Below are positions 11,711 to 23,660 of a DNA stretch of 64,000 nucleotides, one piece after another. Below the pieces are notes generated by a model that was not told the DNA's origin, did no database searches, and saw only the letters and a list, made by a program, of their open reading frames with translations. The stretch covers positions 140,224,747-140,288,746 of the forward strand of contig NC_081412.1 in NCBI RefSeq assembly GCF_030272615.1, in the 5' to 3' direction. Made by a program: the position numbers and the translations under genes. Numbering within the stretch: the stretch's first letter is position 1; each line of letters starts with the position of its first letter. Origin of the DNA: Cryptomeria japonica. Its lineage: Eukaryota > Streptophyta > Pinopsida > Cupressales > Cupressaceae.

Positions 11711-13383
11711 AGCATCCTATTAAGATATCCAGGTTCAGTTAATATCGATGAGACCCAATGATGTCTCATCAATATAGAAGGGCCATCGAAGAAAGGAAGC
11801 ATCGATGAACTCTAGAAAAGACTCATCGAAGATAGTAATTCCATTGACAAAAGATATCAAGGAAAGCAGAGATGGTTTTCATCAACGGGAAAAGGTCTTC
11901 GAGGAGATTATACCATCGGTGCAACATAAAAAGGACTCACCGAAAGGAATGATCTCATCGAAAGAATAATGGCGATCAAATAAAAGGAAGCTACATCAAT
12001 AAAAGATATCGATGAGGAAATAGGTTTCGAGGAAGCTAAAGGGCATGCCTCCGATACACATGGTTTCACCAATGTGACTTTATCGGTGGAAGATGATAAG
12101 GGAGGATAAAGAAAGGCTTCGTTGAGACAATAGATCCATTCACTGACAGGGCATGATGATTTCGATGGAAGAAGTGTTTTAGTGAAAATATAAAGGAGGT
12201 CACCGAAGCCCGAGGTTTCTTCGACATAAAAAGCCAATGGATATTAGATAGGTATCAGTGAGGAAACAACCAAGCATCCTATTAAGATATCCGGGTTCAA
12301 ATAATATCGATGAGACCCAATGATGTCTCATCAATATAGAAGGGCCATCGAAGAAAGGAAGCGCCGGTGAACTTCATCAAAGACTCATCAAAGACAGTAA
12401 TTCCATCGACAAAAGATATCGAGGAAAGCGGAGATGGTTTTCATTGACGGGAAAAGGTCTTTGAGGAGATACTACCATCGGTGCAACATAACTCACTGAA
12501 AGAAATGTTCTCATCAAAAGAATAATATCGATCAGACAAAAGGAAGCTACATCGATAAAAGATATTGATGAGGAAATAGGTTTCGAGGAAGCTAAAAGGC
12601 ATGCCTCCAATACGCATGGTTTCACCGATGCAACTTTATCGGTGGAAGATGATAAGGGAGGATAAAGAAAGGCTTCGGTGAGACAATATATCCATTCACC
12701 GACAGGGCATGATGATTTCAATGGAAGAAGTGTTTCGGTGGAAAAATAATGGAGGTCACCAAAGCCCGAGGTTTCTTCGACATAAAAACCCAATGGATAT
12801 CAGATAGGTATCAGTGAGGAAACAACCAAGCATTCTATTAAGATATCCGGGTTCAAATAATATCGATGAGACCCAACGATGTCTCATCGTTATAGAAGGG
12901 CCATCGAAGAAAGGAGGCGTCGATGAACTTCAGAAAAGACTCATCGAAGACAATAATTCCATCGATAAAAGATATCAAGGAAAGCGGAGATGGTTTTCAT
13001 TGATGGGAAAAGGTCTTCGAGAAGATAATACCATCGGTGCAACATAACTCACCAAAAGGAATGTTCTCATCGAAAGAATAATGTCGCTCAGACAAAAGGA
13101 AGCTACATCGATAAAGGATATCGATGAGGAAATAGGTTTCGAGGAAGCTAAAAGGCATGCCTCTGATACGCATGGTTTCACCGATGGGACTTTATCAGTG
13201 GAAAATGATAAGGGAGGATAAAGAAAGGCTCAGTGAGACAATAGATCCATTCATCGACTGGGCATGATGATTTCGATGGAAGAAGTGTTTCAGTGGAAAA
13301 ATAAAGGAGGTCACTGAGGCCCGAGGTTTCTTTGACATAAAAACCCAATGGATATCAGATAGGTATCGGTGAGGAAACATCCA
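11711..13383 (-). repeat. Three tandem ~556-bp repeats in the LINE 3' region
   Basis: Units start at 11711, 12273 and 12829 (AGCATYCTATTAAGATATCC), giving periods of 562 and 556 bp and a last unit of about 555 bp. Copies are highly similar with point changes and small indels. Each is dense in short CATCGATGA / CATCGAAGA / CGGTGA motifs. On the minus strand the middle unit has a 138-codon frame (12793-12377). The frame is shorter in the first unit and split in the third, so I do not call it a gene. Confidence 0.85.
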
Positions 13384-13384
13384 T

Positions 13385-13420
13385 AGTTAGGCTCAATCCG
13401 ACCATGGATTGAGCCTAACT
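13385..13420. repeat. Perfect 15-bp inverted repeat (hairpin)
   Basis: AGTTAGGCTCAATCC at 13385-13399 is followed by a 6-nt loop and its exact reverse complement at 13406-13420. It lies immediately beside the end of the third 556-bp repeat, between it and the ORF2 stop. Its role is unknown. Confidence 0.85.
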
Positions 13421-13623
13421 ACCTGAGTTAAAGTCTGGGAGAATAGATATATGGGCATATTTAAATTGAATGTTTGTCTGAGTATCTATACGGAAATACA
13501 GGGGGCAGGAAGAGGAATAAATAAGGGTGTTAAAACAGAGTCTGGGCAAGAGAAACATAAGGGGATGAAAGGAGAAACATGCTAACGACCACTTAGGACA
13601 CGAAAAAAAAAGAGGGGGTTGCC

Positions 13624-15137
13624 TTAAGGTGGCACCGACAGGAGATTGATGCCATCAGCTCCCAAGTTGGCCAACTCATCCGCTCTTTTATTGCCCTCCC
13701 TATAAATATGATTGACTGTGAACCTATCAAAATCTCTACATAAGTCAAGAGCTTTTGACAACAAAGTATTTAGTCTCCAATTAGGAATTCTACCTTTCCT
13801 CGGAGCATTGACAATTATAATCGAATCTCCTTCAATTTCCAAGTTCTTAACTCCTAGTTTCCTACATAAATGTAGACCCTCCACCAGGGCCATAAGTTCC
13901 GCCCAATTGTTGGTGTTGATGCCACCTGGAGAGGCAAGGGTTGCTAGTTCCTTTCCTTCCCAATTATGAACAACACAACCTATCCCTGCTTGCCCTGGGT
14001 TTCCATAGGATGCCCCATCAAAGTTTAGCTTCACCCAACCTTCGCCTGGGGGCTGCCATCTGCATGCATCCCTTGATCGAAGACTTGCAATAGGACCATC
14101 TCCTACAAAGGGAGGAAAGGATAAGTCTTCCCAACATTTTATCATTTTTTCATCCCAATAAGTGACAGAGGCATTCTTCAATGTGCTTGGTGACAGTCGG
14201 TCATTCACGAGCTCAGTGATAGCTGACTCTATCCTGTTAATGATTCTGGGAACCTCTAGTTTTTCATTCTTAAAGAGACGTCTATTTATCTCCTTCCATA
14301 GTTCCCACATAATGGAAGAAGGAAGAGCTATCCATAAACCTTCAAAGAGACAACCACGCCTGAGGAGAGGCCATGCCTTGAGCATTCCAAAGATGGTGTG
14401 GGGGAAGGCCGCAGACCATTCAAGTTTGTTGGTGAACCAGATCCAACATTTATGAGCAAAGGGGCAGTTAAGGAGGATATGATTGGTGTCTTCCTCGTCT
14501 GCCTCGTAAAGAGGACATCTACTAGGGCCTTCATACCCCATTCTTCTGAATTTGTCCACAGTTAGGAGCTTGTTTTGAACCACAAGCCAAGAGAAGGTAC
14601 CTGCCTTAGGCAGACAGTATTTGTCCCACCAAAGTTTCAAGGGAAGCTCAGTCATAGGTCTTAAAAATGATTTGGAGATGAGAGAGTACCCATCCTTGGA
14701 GTTGTATTCTCCTCTTAGGGAGCCATCCTAGATGAGCTTGTCCTCTTTCTGACCTAAGGCAATGTTCCTTGATTTAAGAATTGCCATAAGTTTTTGTTTA
14801 TCCCTTACCGGGATATCCTCATCTTCCTTCTTGATCCACTGCCAACCAACCCCATCCTCTAAGGGGGAGATATAGTTGTTTAACAAGGGACCTCTATGAG
14901 ATTCAAGAAGGATACGAGTAGCACCAAAGTCATGGATATTATCAATAGCCTTATATCCACCCCATGAATCCGACCAGAAAAGAGCTTTATCCCCGGACCC
15001 CAGGTTCCAAGTAAGTATGTCAGAGATAATCCTCCTACAGTGTAACATAAAATTCCATACGTAGGACCCTCTGGGAGGGTTGGTTTCTCTAAATATTTGG
15101 ATAGGATTCCCTCCATTAAGGTATTTGTGGTGCAACA
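13624..15137 (-). pseudogene. LINE ORF2, zinc-binding domain and C-terminal RNase H
   Basis: A 343-codon frame (14655-13624) begins with the zf-RVT domain (LKLWWDKYCLPKAGTFSWL, then CPLYEADEEDTNHILLNCPF with its Cys/His set). It ends with a complete RNase H: NFDGASYGNPGQAG (Asp), NNWAELMALVEGL (Glu), LEIEGDSIIIV (Asp) and REGNKRADELANLG (Asp). All four catalytic acids are present. The preceding 15137-14728 encodes the ORF2 linker, and a stop near 14728 separates the two. It terminates at 13624. Confidence 0.88.
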
Positions 15138-16278
15138 TGTTGGAGTTGAGAAAATACAACACCACAAGAGCCCAAATGATCTCTGGGAGCTGAAAAACCT
15201 ATTACAAGGAGAAGCAAGGAAGCAAATAACAGAAGAAAGAATTACACAGAAAATATGCTCAAAAAGAGAGAGCTCAATATTCACAAAATGTGTAATGTAA
15301 TAATCCTCCTTCTTACAATGAAAAGAATGAACTCAACCTTTAATAGGTCAAGAAACCCTAAAAAGGAAAACCTAGGTTTGTACATAATAATTAATAAAAG
15401 AATTAATTATTATGCACCTAGAGTTAGCTTAAGTGTAAAAGAGATAAAGGGAACTTAAATAATTAAATAATTAAGTAAATACCCGAATACTCTAACACCC
15501 CCCCTTAAGCTAGACTTAGGGAGAAGCTAAAACCTAGAACAGCTATTGAAAGCAAGAAAGATGGGTCCTGGAAACAAGGCCTGATCAAGTACCCAAATAC
15601 AATGAAATCTCTATGAACTGGAGAAATAGAGAGAACCATGTGGGAAAAAACTCTACTCCAAAAAGAGATGGAAAAGAACACCACTGAAGCATGAAGAACC
15701 TGCAAACTCTGTCGAAGAATAACTGCTGATCTGAAGAAACTCCACTGAAATAAAACATGACCAGGTAGAGAAGACTATAATCTATATGAGTGCCCTCAAA
15801 TGACACTACTTGAATCAGATGGCAAACAAGGCAAACACTGAACTCGAAGATACATATGGCATGCAAAACCAAAGCCTGAAGAGCTGATCAATCGAACCAC
15901 GGAAACATTAGAACCAACATGACAAACAACACCATAGGAGCCCAAATGATCTCTACAAGCTGAAAAACCTGTTACAAAGAGAAGCAAGGAAGCAAATCAC
16001 AGAAGAAAGAATTACACAGAAAATATGCTCAAAAAGAGAGAGCTCAATATTCACAAAATGTGTAATGTAATAATCCTCCTTCTTACAATGAAAAGAATGA
16101 ACTCAACCTTTAATAGGTCAAGAAACCCTAAAAAGGAAAACCTAGGTTTGCACATAATAATTAATAAAAGAATTATTATGCACCTAGAGTTAGCTTAAGT
16201 GTAAAAGAGATAAAGGGAACTTAAATAATTAAACAAATATTGTTTAATTAATTAAGTAAATACTTGAATACTCTAACA
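15138..16278 (-). mobile_element. Short LTR element A, an internally deleted relative of element B
   Basis: Direct repeats of about 355 bp (15138-15497 and about 15926-16278) flank only about 430 bp. On the minus strand each starts TGTTAGAGTATTC, and the internal region ends in a purine run (C-run at 15498-15504 on +) just before the 3' LTR. The internal part matches the last ~430 bp of the interior of B. The 5' LTR runs straight into mid-interior sequence, so the primer site has been lost. Flanks CAACA (15133-15137) and CAGCA (16279-16283) look like a target duplication with one change. LINE ORF2 stays in frame across the site. Confidence 0.85.
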
Positions 16279-17900
16279 CAGCAAGCGAGCCCATTTGATG
16301 TGGGGAGTTCTGAACATCCTCTAGACCAACTTGGCACCCAAGGCTTTGCCCTGATCATGAAGGTTTTTAATGCCAACTCCTCCTTTTTCTTTAGGTTTGC
16401 ATATCTTGTCCTAGGATATGAGTGATATTTTACGATTGTCATTAGCACCTTGCCAAAAGAAAGTCCTGAGATGCTTGTCGAGCTCAGCAAGTTTAGAAGA
16501 AGATAAATGTTGACAAGAGAGTTGGTAAATGGGCATAGCTGACAAGACCAATCTAACCAAGGTTTCTCTACCTGCAGATGAGAGCCATTTTCCTTTCCAA
16601 GTGTTAATCCTAGACTTGATTTTATCCACCAAGTTGTCCCATAATTTTGAGGGTCTTCTACCCTTGTCAAGGGGAATGCCTAGGTATTTGCAAGGAAGAG
16701 TTCCTTCACTAATCTCCAGGACATTGTTGATCACTTTTCCTAAGGAGGGGTCTATGTTGAACATGAAAATGGCAGACTTGGCCAGATTCACCTCTTGACC
16801 CGAGGCTAGCATATAGGAATTAAGGATGCCTTTGAAGGAGCTCACTTCCCTTACACTTCCCTGCCCAAAAAGCATCGTGTCGTCGACAAATTGTTGGTGG
16901 GTAAAGGGAGGGAGGCCGTTGGTAATGGGGATTCCTTGGATCCCACCTTCTTCTTTGGTCTTAGAGATGGATCTACCTAGGGCTTCGGCCATGATGATGA
17001 AGAGGAAGGGGGACATAGGATCTCCTTGCCTGAGCCCTCTTGAGCTGCTGAAGAAACCTTTCGGGGAACCATTAACCAAGACCGAGAATTTGGGGGTGGA
17101 TATACATTCAAACATTAGGTTGATCCACGAATTGGAAAATCCAAAGACCTCCAAGCATTTGCATAGGAAGCGCCAATCAACTTTGTCGTAAGCTTTGCTT
17201 ATGTCTAATTTGACTAGCATACTTGGGGCCCTATTGAGTTGGACCGAATGAATGGCCTCTTGGGCTATAATAACCCCATCATAGATTGATCTATCTGCTA
17301 CGAAGCCGGTTTGTTCTTCACTAATGATAATGGAGAGAAGATTCTAGAGTCTGGCTGCTAGGGTTTTGGTTAAGAGTTTGTACAAAGTGTTGCAAAGGGC
17401 TATTGGTCTAAAATCATTAAAGCTTTCAGGATTCTCTTTTTTGGGGATGAGAGCTAAGAAGGTATTGTTGATTTCTTTGAGAATCTTACCAGAGTTCCTA
17501 ATACCTTATAAGGCATCCATGATCTCTATCCCCATAAAACCCCAACATTTTTGGAAAAAGCTAGTGGGGAAGCCATCCGGGCCCGGGGCCTTGTTGGGAT
17601 TCATCTTCATAAGGACATATTTAACCTCCTCCATAGAGAATTTCTTTGACAGGATTTTGTTGTGGTCATCGTTAATGAGTTTTGGAAGATTCTTGATAAT
17701 ATTGAGTTGGCCCCTGAGGTTGGAGCCTTCAATATTGTTTAAGATTTTATCAAAAAATCTTGCTGCCTCGAAGGCAACATCATCCGGCAAACAGGATGGA
17801 ACCCTGGCAATTCTTAATTTTAGAAATTCAATTGATCCATCGCCTCTGCTTAGTACTATTGTGGAAAAACTTAGTATTTCGGTTCCCATCACTCAACCAA
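16279..17900 (-). pseudogene. LINE ORF2, reverse transcriptase domain
   Basis: Open pieces 17892-17506 and 17220-16411 carry the non-LTR RT signature: NKAPGPDGFPTSFFQKCW, then KLDISKAYDKVDWRFL, SSRGLRQGDPMSPFLF, the catalytic FVDDTMLFG and CKYLGIPLDKGRRP. Stop codons at about 17510 and 17345 and a frame change near 17830 interrupt the domain. The catalytic FVDD box itself is intact. Confidence 0.9.
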
Positions 17901-18220
17901 GTCTCCCTCGATTTTTGTTTCCAAAAGATCTCTTCATTTGAGAGTGTCTTTTCATATTCAGAGAGTAGAGCCTTTTCTTTGAGGAAGAGATGTTCATCCA
18001 TCCCCTTCTCAAGAACCTCAATGTTAACATTCTTAAGATCATTTTCTATTAGGATTTTTTTATCGAAAATATTTCCAAAATTAGTCTTGTTCCATTCTAA
18101 GAGCTTCCTTTTGATAATCTTTAACTTGCTTGTGATAATAAACATCTTCGAACAAGAGAAAATAGAGCTTCTCCACCAGTTCTCAATTAAGTTTAAAAAG
18201 TTATCATCTCTGAACCACAT

Positions 18221-18967
18221 GCTCTCAAATTTGAAGGGACATTTTTTACGGGAGTGGTCAGATAATAAGATTAGTTGGAGTGGGAAATGGTCAAATCTTG
18301 CTAAAGGGAGGGGTTCTACATTCAGGGTAAAGATAAGCTCCGAGAGCCCCCCATGGATAAAGAACCTATCTAGTTTCTCAGCAATGTTACAGAAACCAAG
18401 CCTTATGTTGTTCTAGGTGAAGGCATTTTTTGCCGTCTGGATTTCCAATAGGGAGTTCCTATTGATCCAATGATTGAAATCTATAGCCGCTGGAGGAAGT
18501 TTGTTGCTACCTCCTCTTTTGTCTGCTACCTTAGTGATAGCATTGAAATCTCCCCCAATGATGCATACATCATTTGGGAAACTTCTGAGGAAAGACTCCA
18601 GTTCCACCCACACCCTATCCTTATCCCTATTTTGGATAGGACCGTAAACGTTAATCAATTTGAATCTTAGGTTATTTTTATAGCTTACTACTTCTCCTCC
18701 TATCCAATTTTGCTTAATATCTAAAGGTGTAAACGAGATGAATCTAGAGTCCCAAATGATGGCTAAGCCCCCTGAGGCCCTTGTAGTAGGGGAGTGCTTT
18801 AGCTGTCTAACACCTAGTTTTTTCTCAAAAAGGACTATCTCAGAGGAGTTCATTTTGGTTTCTTGGATTAACATTATATCTGGTTTAGAATCAGAGATGC
18901 AATGCTTTAAGATGCGTTGTTTGTTAGGGGCATTCAGACCCCTAACATTCCATGTTATGATTTTCAT
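18221..18967 (-). pseudogene. LINE ORF2, AP-type endonuclease domain
   Basis: Starts at ATG (18967-18965). It contains TWNVRGLNAPNKQR, IQETKMNSSE (the Glu of the active site), GGLAIIWDS, NVYGPIQNRDK and IIGGDFNAI, the standard apurinic-endonuclease blocks of L1 ORF2. This domain nicks the target in the LINE life cycle. A stop at about 18413 truncates the frame; downstream, the SDHSRKKCPFKFE block with the final Asp/His is still readable in the same direction. The start overlaps the ORF1 stop in ATGA. Confidence 0.9.
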
Positions 18968-20978
18968 GGCTCTTTAGGGAGGAACTTCCCCTCCCCTGCA
19001 TTAAAAAGAGTAGATATTTTAGCCAGACCCTTGGCATCTCCATCCTTTGATCTTAGTTCAGCAAGGGATCTCCTACCTCTTCTCTTACTTTGTTTAGCAC
19101 AGTCAGGAGAGTCTTTTCTTCTGTCAGAGCTGAGAATGCCTAGAGTATTTGGGTTATCGTTTTCTAAGTTATCTAATGCTATAAATAGTTCATCTGTTTC
19201 TAAGTTGACTCTAGAAACATCCACTAGATTTTTTACTAAGAAATCCCTTTGTCTTTCCAACTCCTCATCATCACAAATTTCATCAACCAATTGATCCATG
19301 AGGTCGTTTACTACTTCTTCCCCTACAAAATTGGCAATGATGTTAACTTCCCTAGCCACTCGATCACTCTCAGATTCTACAATTGTATCAAAAATAGCCT
19401 TCAAAGGTGGAGAGCGAGCCTTTGCCTCCTTAAAGCCCTCCAATCTTGAGGCTAGAGAGATTGGTTGATCCTGCAAGGATGCCAATCCTGGATCCGTGGA
19501 AAGCCTATCCATCACTGCTAATTGCTCAAAGGTAATTAGTTCCATTAAAGGGGGAGACCCCAAGGGACTTAGCTTCTCTGGTGGAATGAGAGAGATAGAT
19601 GATGACATATTTGTTAGACTGAGCTTCTCTTTCTGAGGGATAACCTCATTGATTTCACCATCTTCCAGATCTCGATCCCTGAGAAGAGGGTCAGCTATAG
19701 GTGAATTTATAGTTAGCAGTGGAGGAAGAGGGGGGCGAGAGGGCTTAACAAGGGAGCTATGAGGGTGTAGGTCTGAGGAGAGATTAGGGTTATTATCAAT
19801 CTTATAGCCCTCTAGGGTGAAACCCCCTCCTTCCACGAATCTGAATGGTGCGCCATTAGACATGAGCAACGATTCAGGGAAAGGTTTCTTGAAGGGGATC
19901 TTCCTTGGCATAGAATCTTCAAAAGAACCATTATAAAAGGGTAATTCTAGGGTTAAACAAGATTTATCATATTTCAGAGTTATGGGTTCTAAATATTCAA
20001 TGTTAATATTTATTTTAACAATTAAGAGCTAGTTAAAGAAGCTTAGGGCTGATTTTTTGACTTCTACAAATTTACCTATTTTGTTGCCTATTATTCTTCA
20101 AAAGTCATTATTTGGCAATTCTACAGGAAATTTATCAAGTGAAATTGCTCTATTAACCATGCAGGAATTCAATTGAGATGGGAGAAAGAGAGGTTGCCAT
20201 TCCCAGCGATCAAACCCTAGACCCTTAAATGTTAATATATCCCCGTTTAACAATGAATTTCTTAGAGTTTGATTACCACATTCAATAGCTAAGAAATTAT
20301 CAGGAAGGATGTCAATTTTTACTCGGTTATTGAAGGAAGATGACACCCATTTGGCAATTTGTTCAGACGGGACCCCCCAACCTTTCCACCGAGCAAAGAT
20401 CATTATGTCGCTGCAATGCATTTGATACCTGGCTTGGGTATGATTATCAATTTCAATGACCAACCCGTTAGGAGAAGCTAGAGAATTTGAAGGTAGATCT
20501 GACATTGGGTGCTCGACTTCCTTAGAATTGTGACAACCGGGGGTTTCCATATCCTTTGATAATTTACCCAAAGATTTTCGTGAAGGAAAAATATGGCAAG
20601 TAGAGGAACTCTTTGACTGGTTAGGTTTTACAAAACCCTCCTCCCAACAATGACTAGAATTCCGTTTGGGGCCATTTGGTTGCCCTAAAGCCCTGTTATT
20701 TCTTTGGCTCACCAAATGCCAATCTCGATCCTAGCCCTTGTAAAGAGGGGGGGGAGCCCTAACCGCATTAACCAAAGAGTATTTTGTTTTTGCAAAGAAG
20801 GCCTCTTGATCGTGGGTCCGTGATATGACCCTACCAAGATCCTTAGTCCTGGAGTTATTAGCCAAAACATCAAAACGATTTGCAGAGCCTTTGTAATTTC
20901 CCCGCGGCGGATAAGGACACTCAAAAAAGGATGTCGATGCATTGCATCACATTTTTGTACGCAGAGGCTTTTTCTCAC
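18964..20978 (-). pseudogene. LINE ORF1 (nucleic-acid binding, DUF4283-like)
   Basis: Three pieces can be read: 20978-20709, 20715-20098 and 19911-18964. The last two are in the same frame, separated by two stops over 62 codons. The N-terminal half contains a DUF4283-like fold typical of plant LINE ORF1 (MIFARWKGWGVP, then LAIECGNQTLRNSLL, then DRWEWQPLF). The C-terminal 315 residues are acidic and serine/proline-rich with no zinc knuckle. A frameshift lies near 20710. The stop at 18966-18964 overlaps the ORF2 start codon. Confidence 0.75.
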
Positions 20979-21152
20979 ACAGAGGTATTTTCACATCTTT
21001 TAATTTACAAAAAAGTTATTTTCATTAGAGGGGATATTTTAACCTTACATAGAGTAAGTTTTTTTAAATTGGATTATTTTAATGGAAAACTTTTCATTGT
21101 AATAAAGTTAAAAAAATATGAGGGAAATCTCCCATGATTAAGAAGACAAATT

Positions 21153-21506
21153 TGTTAGAGTATTCGGGTATTTACTTGATGTTTAATTATTTAAGTTCCC
21201 TTTATCTCTTTTACACTTAAGCTAACTTTAGGTGCATATAATTAATTATTATGTGCAAACCTAGGTTTTCCCTTTTAGGGTTTCTTGACCTATTAAAGGT
21301 CGAGTTCTTTCTTTTCATTGTATGAAGAAGGATTATTATTGACAATACATTTTTTGGAGATTATTGAGCTCTCATCTTTTGGAGCATATTTTTCTTGTGT
21401 ATTCTTTCCTTCTATGATTTGCTTCATTGCTTCTCCTTGTAACAAGTTTTTCAGCTTGCAGAGATTATTTGGGCTCCTGTGGTGTTGTATTTTCTCAACT
21501 CCTATA
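21153..21506 (+). repeat. 5' LTR of element B
   Basis: Starts TGTTAGAGTATTCGG and matches 23661-24018 and both LTRs of element A. It differs from the 3' LTR mainly by a missing ~17-bp stretch near 21180. The final CA is mutated (CTATA before the primer site). Confidence 0.85.
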
Positions 21507-21904
21507 GGGTATCAGAGCTTCAGATTTACAGCTACTTGTTCTTGTTTTGAGAATTTTTGGCTTTGGAAGCAGATCTGGGGTTTCAGAATTTTTTTATGCA
21601 CCTAGGGTTTGACCTTTTTTTCTGAGCACTTTAGGCCTAAACGGACCTTGCCATCGTGCTCAGAAGGCCCAAAAATCCATATGGTCATATAAAATTTGAC
21701 CTATTTTGGTTCCTGAGCCTTTGGTAGTATTTTTTTCTCTAGATCCAGGCCGTACGACCCTAGCACGTAGTTCAAGAAAAAAATCAAAATTTTTTTTTTT
21801 GCCTTTTTACGGCATGCAGGCTGAATTTTGATTTTTGCAAAAAAAATTTCAAAAAAATCAAAAGAAAGAATAGGGTTTTCTTTTAAATTTTTTTTTTTTT
21901 TGAG

Positions 21905-22380
21905 AACGTTTTGGGGGGATCCCCACGGTATGCAGGGTACCGTGGGCCCCCCTGGCTTCGCAGCCCTGCAGCTGTTCGTGCAGGTACCGCCGTCGGCTGT
22001 CCCCTCCGGCAACCCCGTCACCTCTCCAGGCCTGCGCTGCCACCGATGTTTTTTTCCCACCGGCTCGGCCCCCTACCGTCTCCTACCGCCTCCCGGCCCC
22101 CTGTCGGCCTCCTTGCGCCCTCTAGCCGCTCGCTGCGTTCTCCGCTCCCCGGCCGCCACCACCCTGGCCGCCGCCTGCAGCCCGCCGCCGGCCATGCGGC
22201 CTCCTCCCTGGCCCTCACCGCCGGTTCCGGTTGCCCGCCGCTCCGCTCCCCGACCGCCACTTGCAGCCCGCCGCCCTAGCGGCCCCCACCCAGTTTTTTT
22301 CGGCTGACCACCGCCTAGCCACTGGGCCGCCACTGGGTCGCCACCCACTGGCCACTGGACCACCAAAGAGCCACCAGACC
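21905..22380 (+). other. C-rich island inside element B
   Basis: A sharply bounded, C-rich stretch in otherwise AT-rich DNA. Plus-strand frames translate to proline/alanine/arginine-rich sequence without stops over 159 and 122 codons, which is expected from composition alone. No family was recognised. It could be a captured host fragment or a structured leader. Confidence 0.5.
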
Positions 22381-23225
22381 TCCTTTTTTGGCCTTTTTTA
22401 GGGGGGGTTTGGTTTTTTGGCTCTATCTTGGACATACGGAGTCGTTTTTTCGAAAACGAATAGGCGTCAGAAAGTTGGTTCTGAGCTCGACCTCATGGTG
22501 TTGGTAATTTTTTCCAATTTTTATGTTTGACTGTGTTTTTTTCCAATCAAAGTGAGGTCTAGTTTTTGCACTCCGGGAGCCATAGAATGAGCATCCAACC
22601 TCCGTTTTTCGAAAACTTTATATTTTCAGAAAGCATGTGCTATGTATTTTCCCGCCATCTGAGTTTTATTTCTAGATTCTGCTCCATGCATGTATTCAGT
22701 TTTTTGCTTTTCAGCACTCTGGTGGATATCGTGGTTGCTTCAGGTCCTGGGATCTCTTCTCTCAGTAGGATGTCTCTATTTTGGTTCACGTTTCTATTTC
22801 CAGTCTTCTTATCATTGTAGCTTGTATTTATGCAAACGCACTGAGATAAAGTGCCATCATGTATTGTTTACTTGGAATCTTGCATATCTTGTGTCTTGTT
22901 GTACATGCACTATTGATCAAGTGCCATGAGGGGGTTGATGTTTGCCTGTTGTTTGCCATCTTCCTTTGTCCAGTGAGTGTTCCTTCCACGACATTCGCCT
23001 CATGATGTGTGTCAAAGAGTGTTCCTTCCACGACACCATGTACTTGTCTCAGCACCTTTGATGTTCTTGGTTCTTCGTCATGCAGTTTTTTTTGGCTGTC
23101 CTTTTCAGTGTTCCTGTCCCTCTTCCACTTCCGCATTATGGGGAGGTTTATCCTGTTGGTTCTACTACTTCCATGGTTCGATTGATCAGCTCTTCAGACT
23201 TTGGTGTTTTCATGCCATCTATATC

Positions 23226-23390
23226 TTCGATTTCAGTTGTTTGCCTTGTTTGCCTTCTGATTCGAGTAGTGTCATTTGAGGGCACTCATACAGATGTCAT
23301 CTGTATTTTCGATTTCAGTTGTTTGCCTTGTTTGCCTTCTGATTCGAGTAGTGTCATTTGAGGGCACTCATACAGATTATAGTCTTCTCT
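23226..23390 (+). repeat. 82-bp tandem duplication in element B
   Basis: The block beginning TTCGATTTCAGTTGTTTGCC recurs with an offset of 82 bp (23229 and 23311 taken at the same base) and includes the phrase GTCATTTGAGGGCACTC in both copies. Only one copy exists in element A. Confidence 0.8.
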
Positions 23391-23660
23391 ACCTGGTCAT
23401 GTTCTAGTTCAGTGGAGGTTCTTCAAATCAGCAGTTATTCTTCGACAGAGTTTGCAGGTTCTTCATTCTTCAGTGGTATTCTTTTCCATCTCTTTTTGGA
23501 GTAGAGTTTTGTTCCCACGTGGTTTTCTCTATTTCTCCAGTTCATAGAGATTTCATTGTATTTGGGTACCTGATCAGGCCTTGTTGCCGGGACCCATCTT
23601 TATTGCTTTCAGTAGCTGTTCTAGGTTTTAGCTTCTCCCTAAGTCTAGGTTAAGGGGGGG

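Larger units (their letters stand above)
10716..21024 (-). mobile_element. L1-type LINE with RNase H, full length but decayed
   Basis: On the minus strand the order is a short 5' region, ORF1, ORF2 (endonuclease, RT, zinc-binding domain, RNase H), then a long 3' region ending GGCCTCGGCCTTTTATTGATCG followed by an A-tail (T-run at 10712-10722). It is bounded by the identical 16-bp target duplications. ORF1 and ORF2 carry several stops and frameshifts, and element A sits inside ORF2. About 2.9 kb separate the ORF2 stop from the tail, which is long for a plant L1. Confidence 0.9.

Noticed and set aside
12377-12793. 138-codon frame in the middle 556-bp repeat as a gene
   Set aside because: The frame is shorter in the first repeat and frameshifted in the third, and it matches no domain. 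It follows from repeat copying, not coding constraint.
13560-13620. LINE 3' end at the A-run near 13603
   Set aside because: The run is A on the + strand, which is T on the LINE strand. The true tail with a T-run, the GGCCTCGGCC end and the matching 16-bp duplication is at 10712-10722.
21828-22435. Proline/arginine-rich ORFs in the C-rich island
   Set aside because: Long frames appear on both strands, as expected from extreme composition without stops. No motif supports translation.
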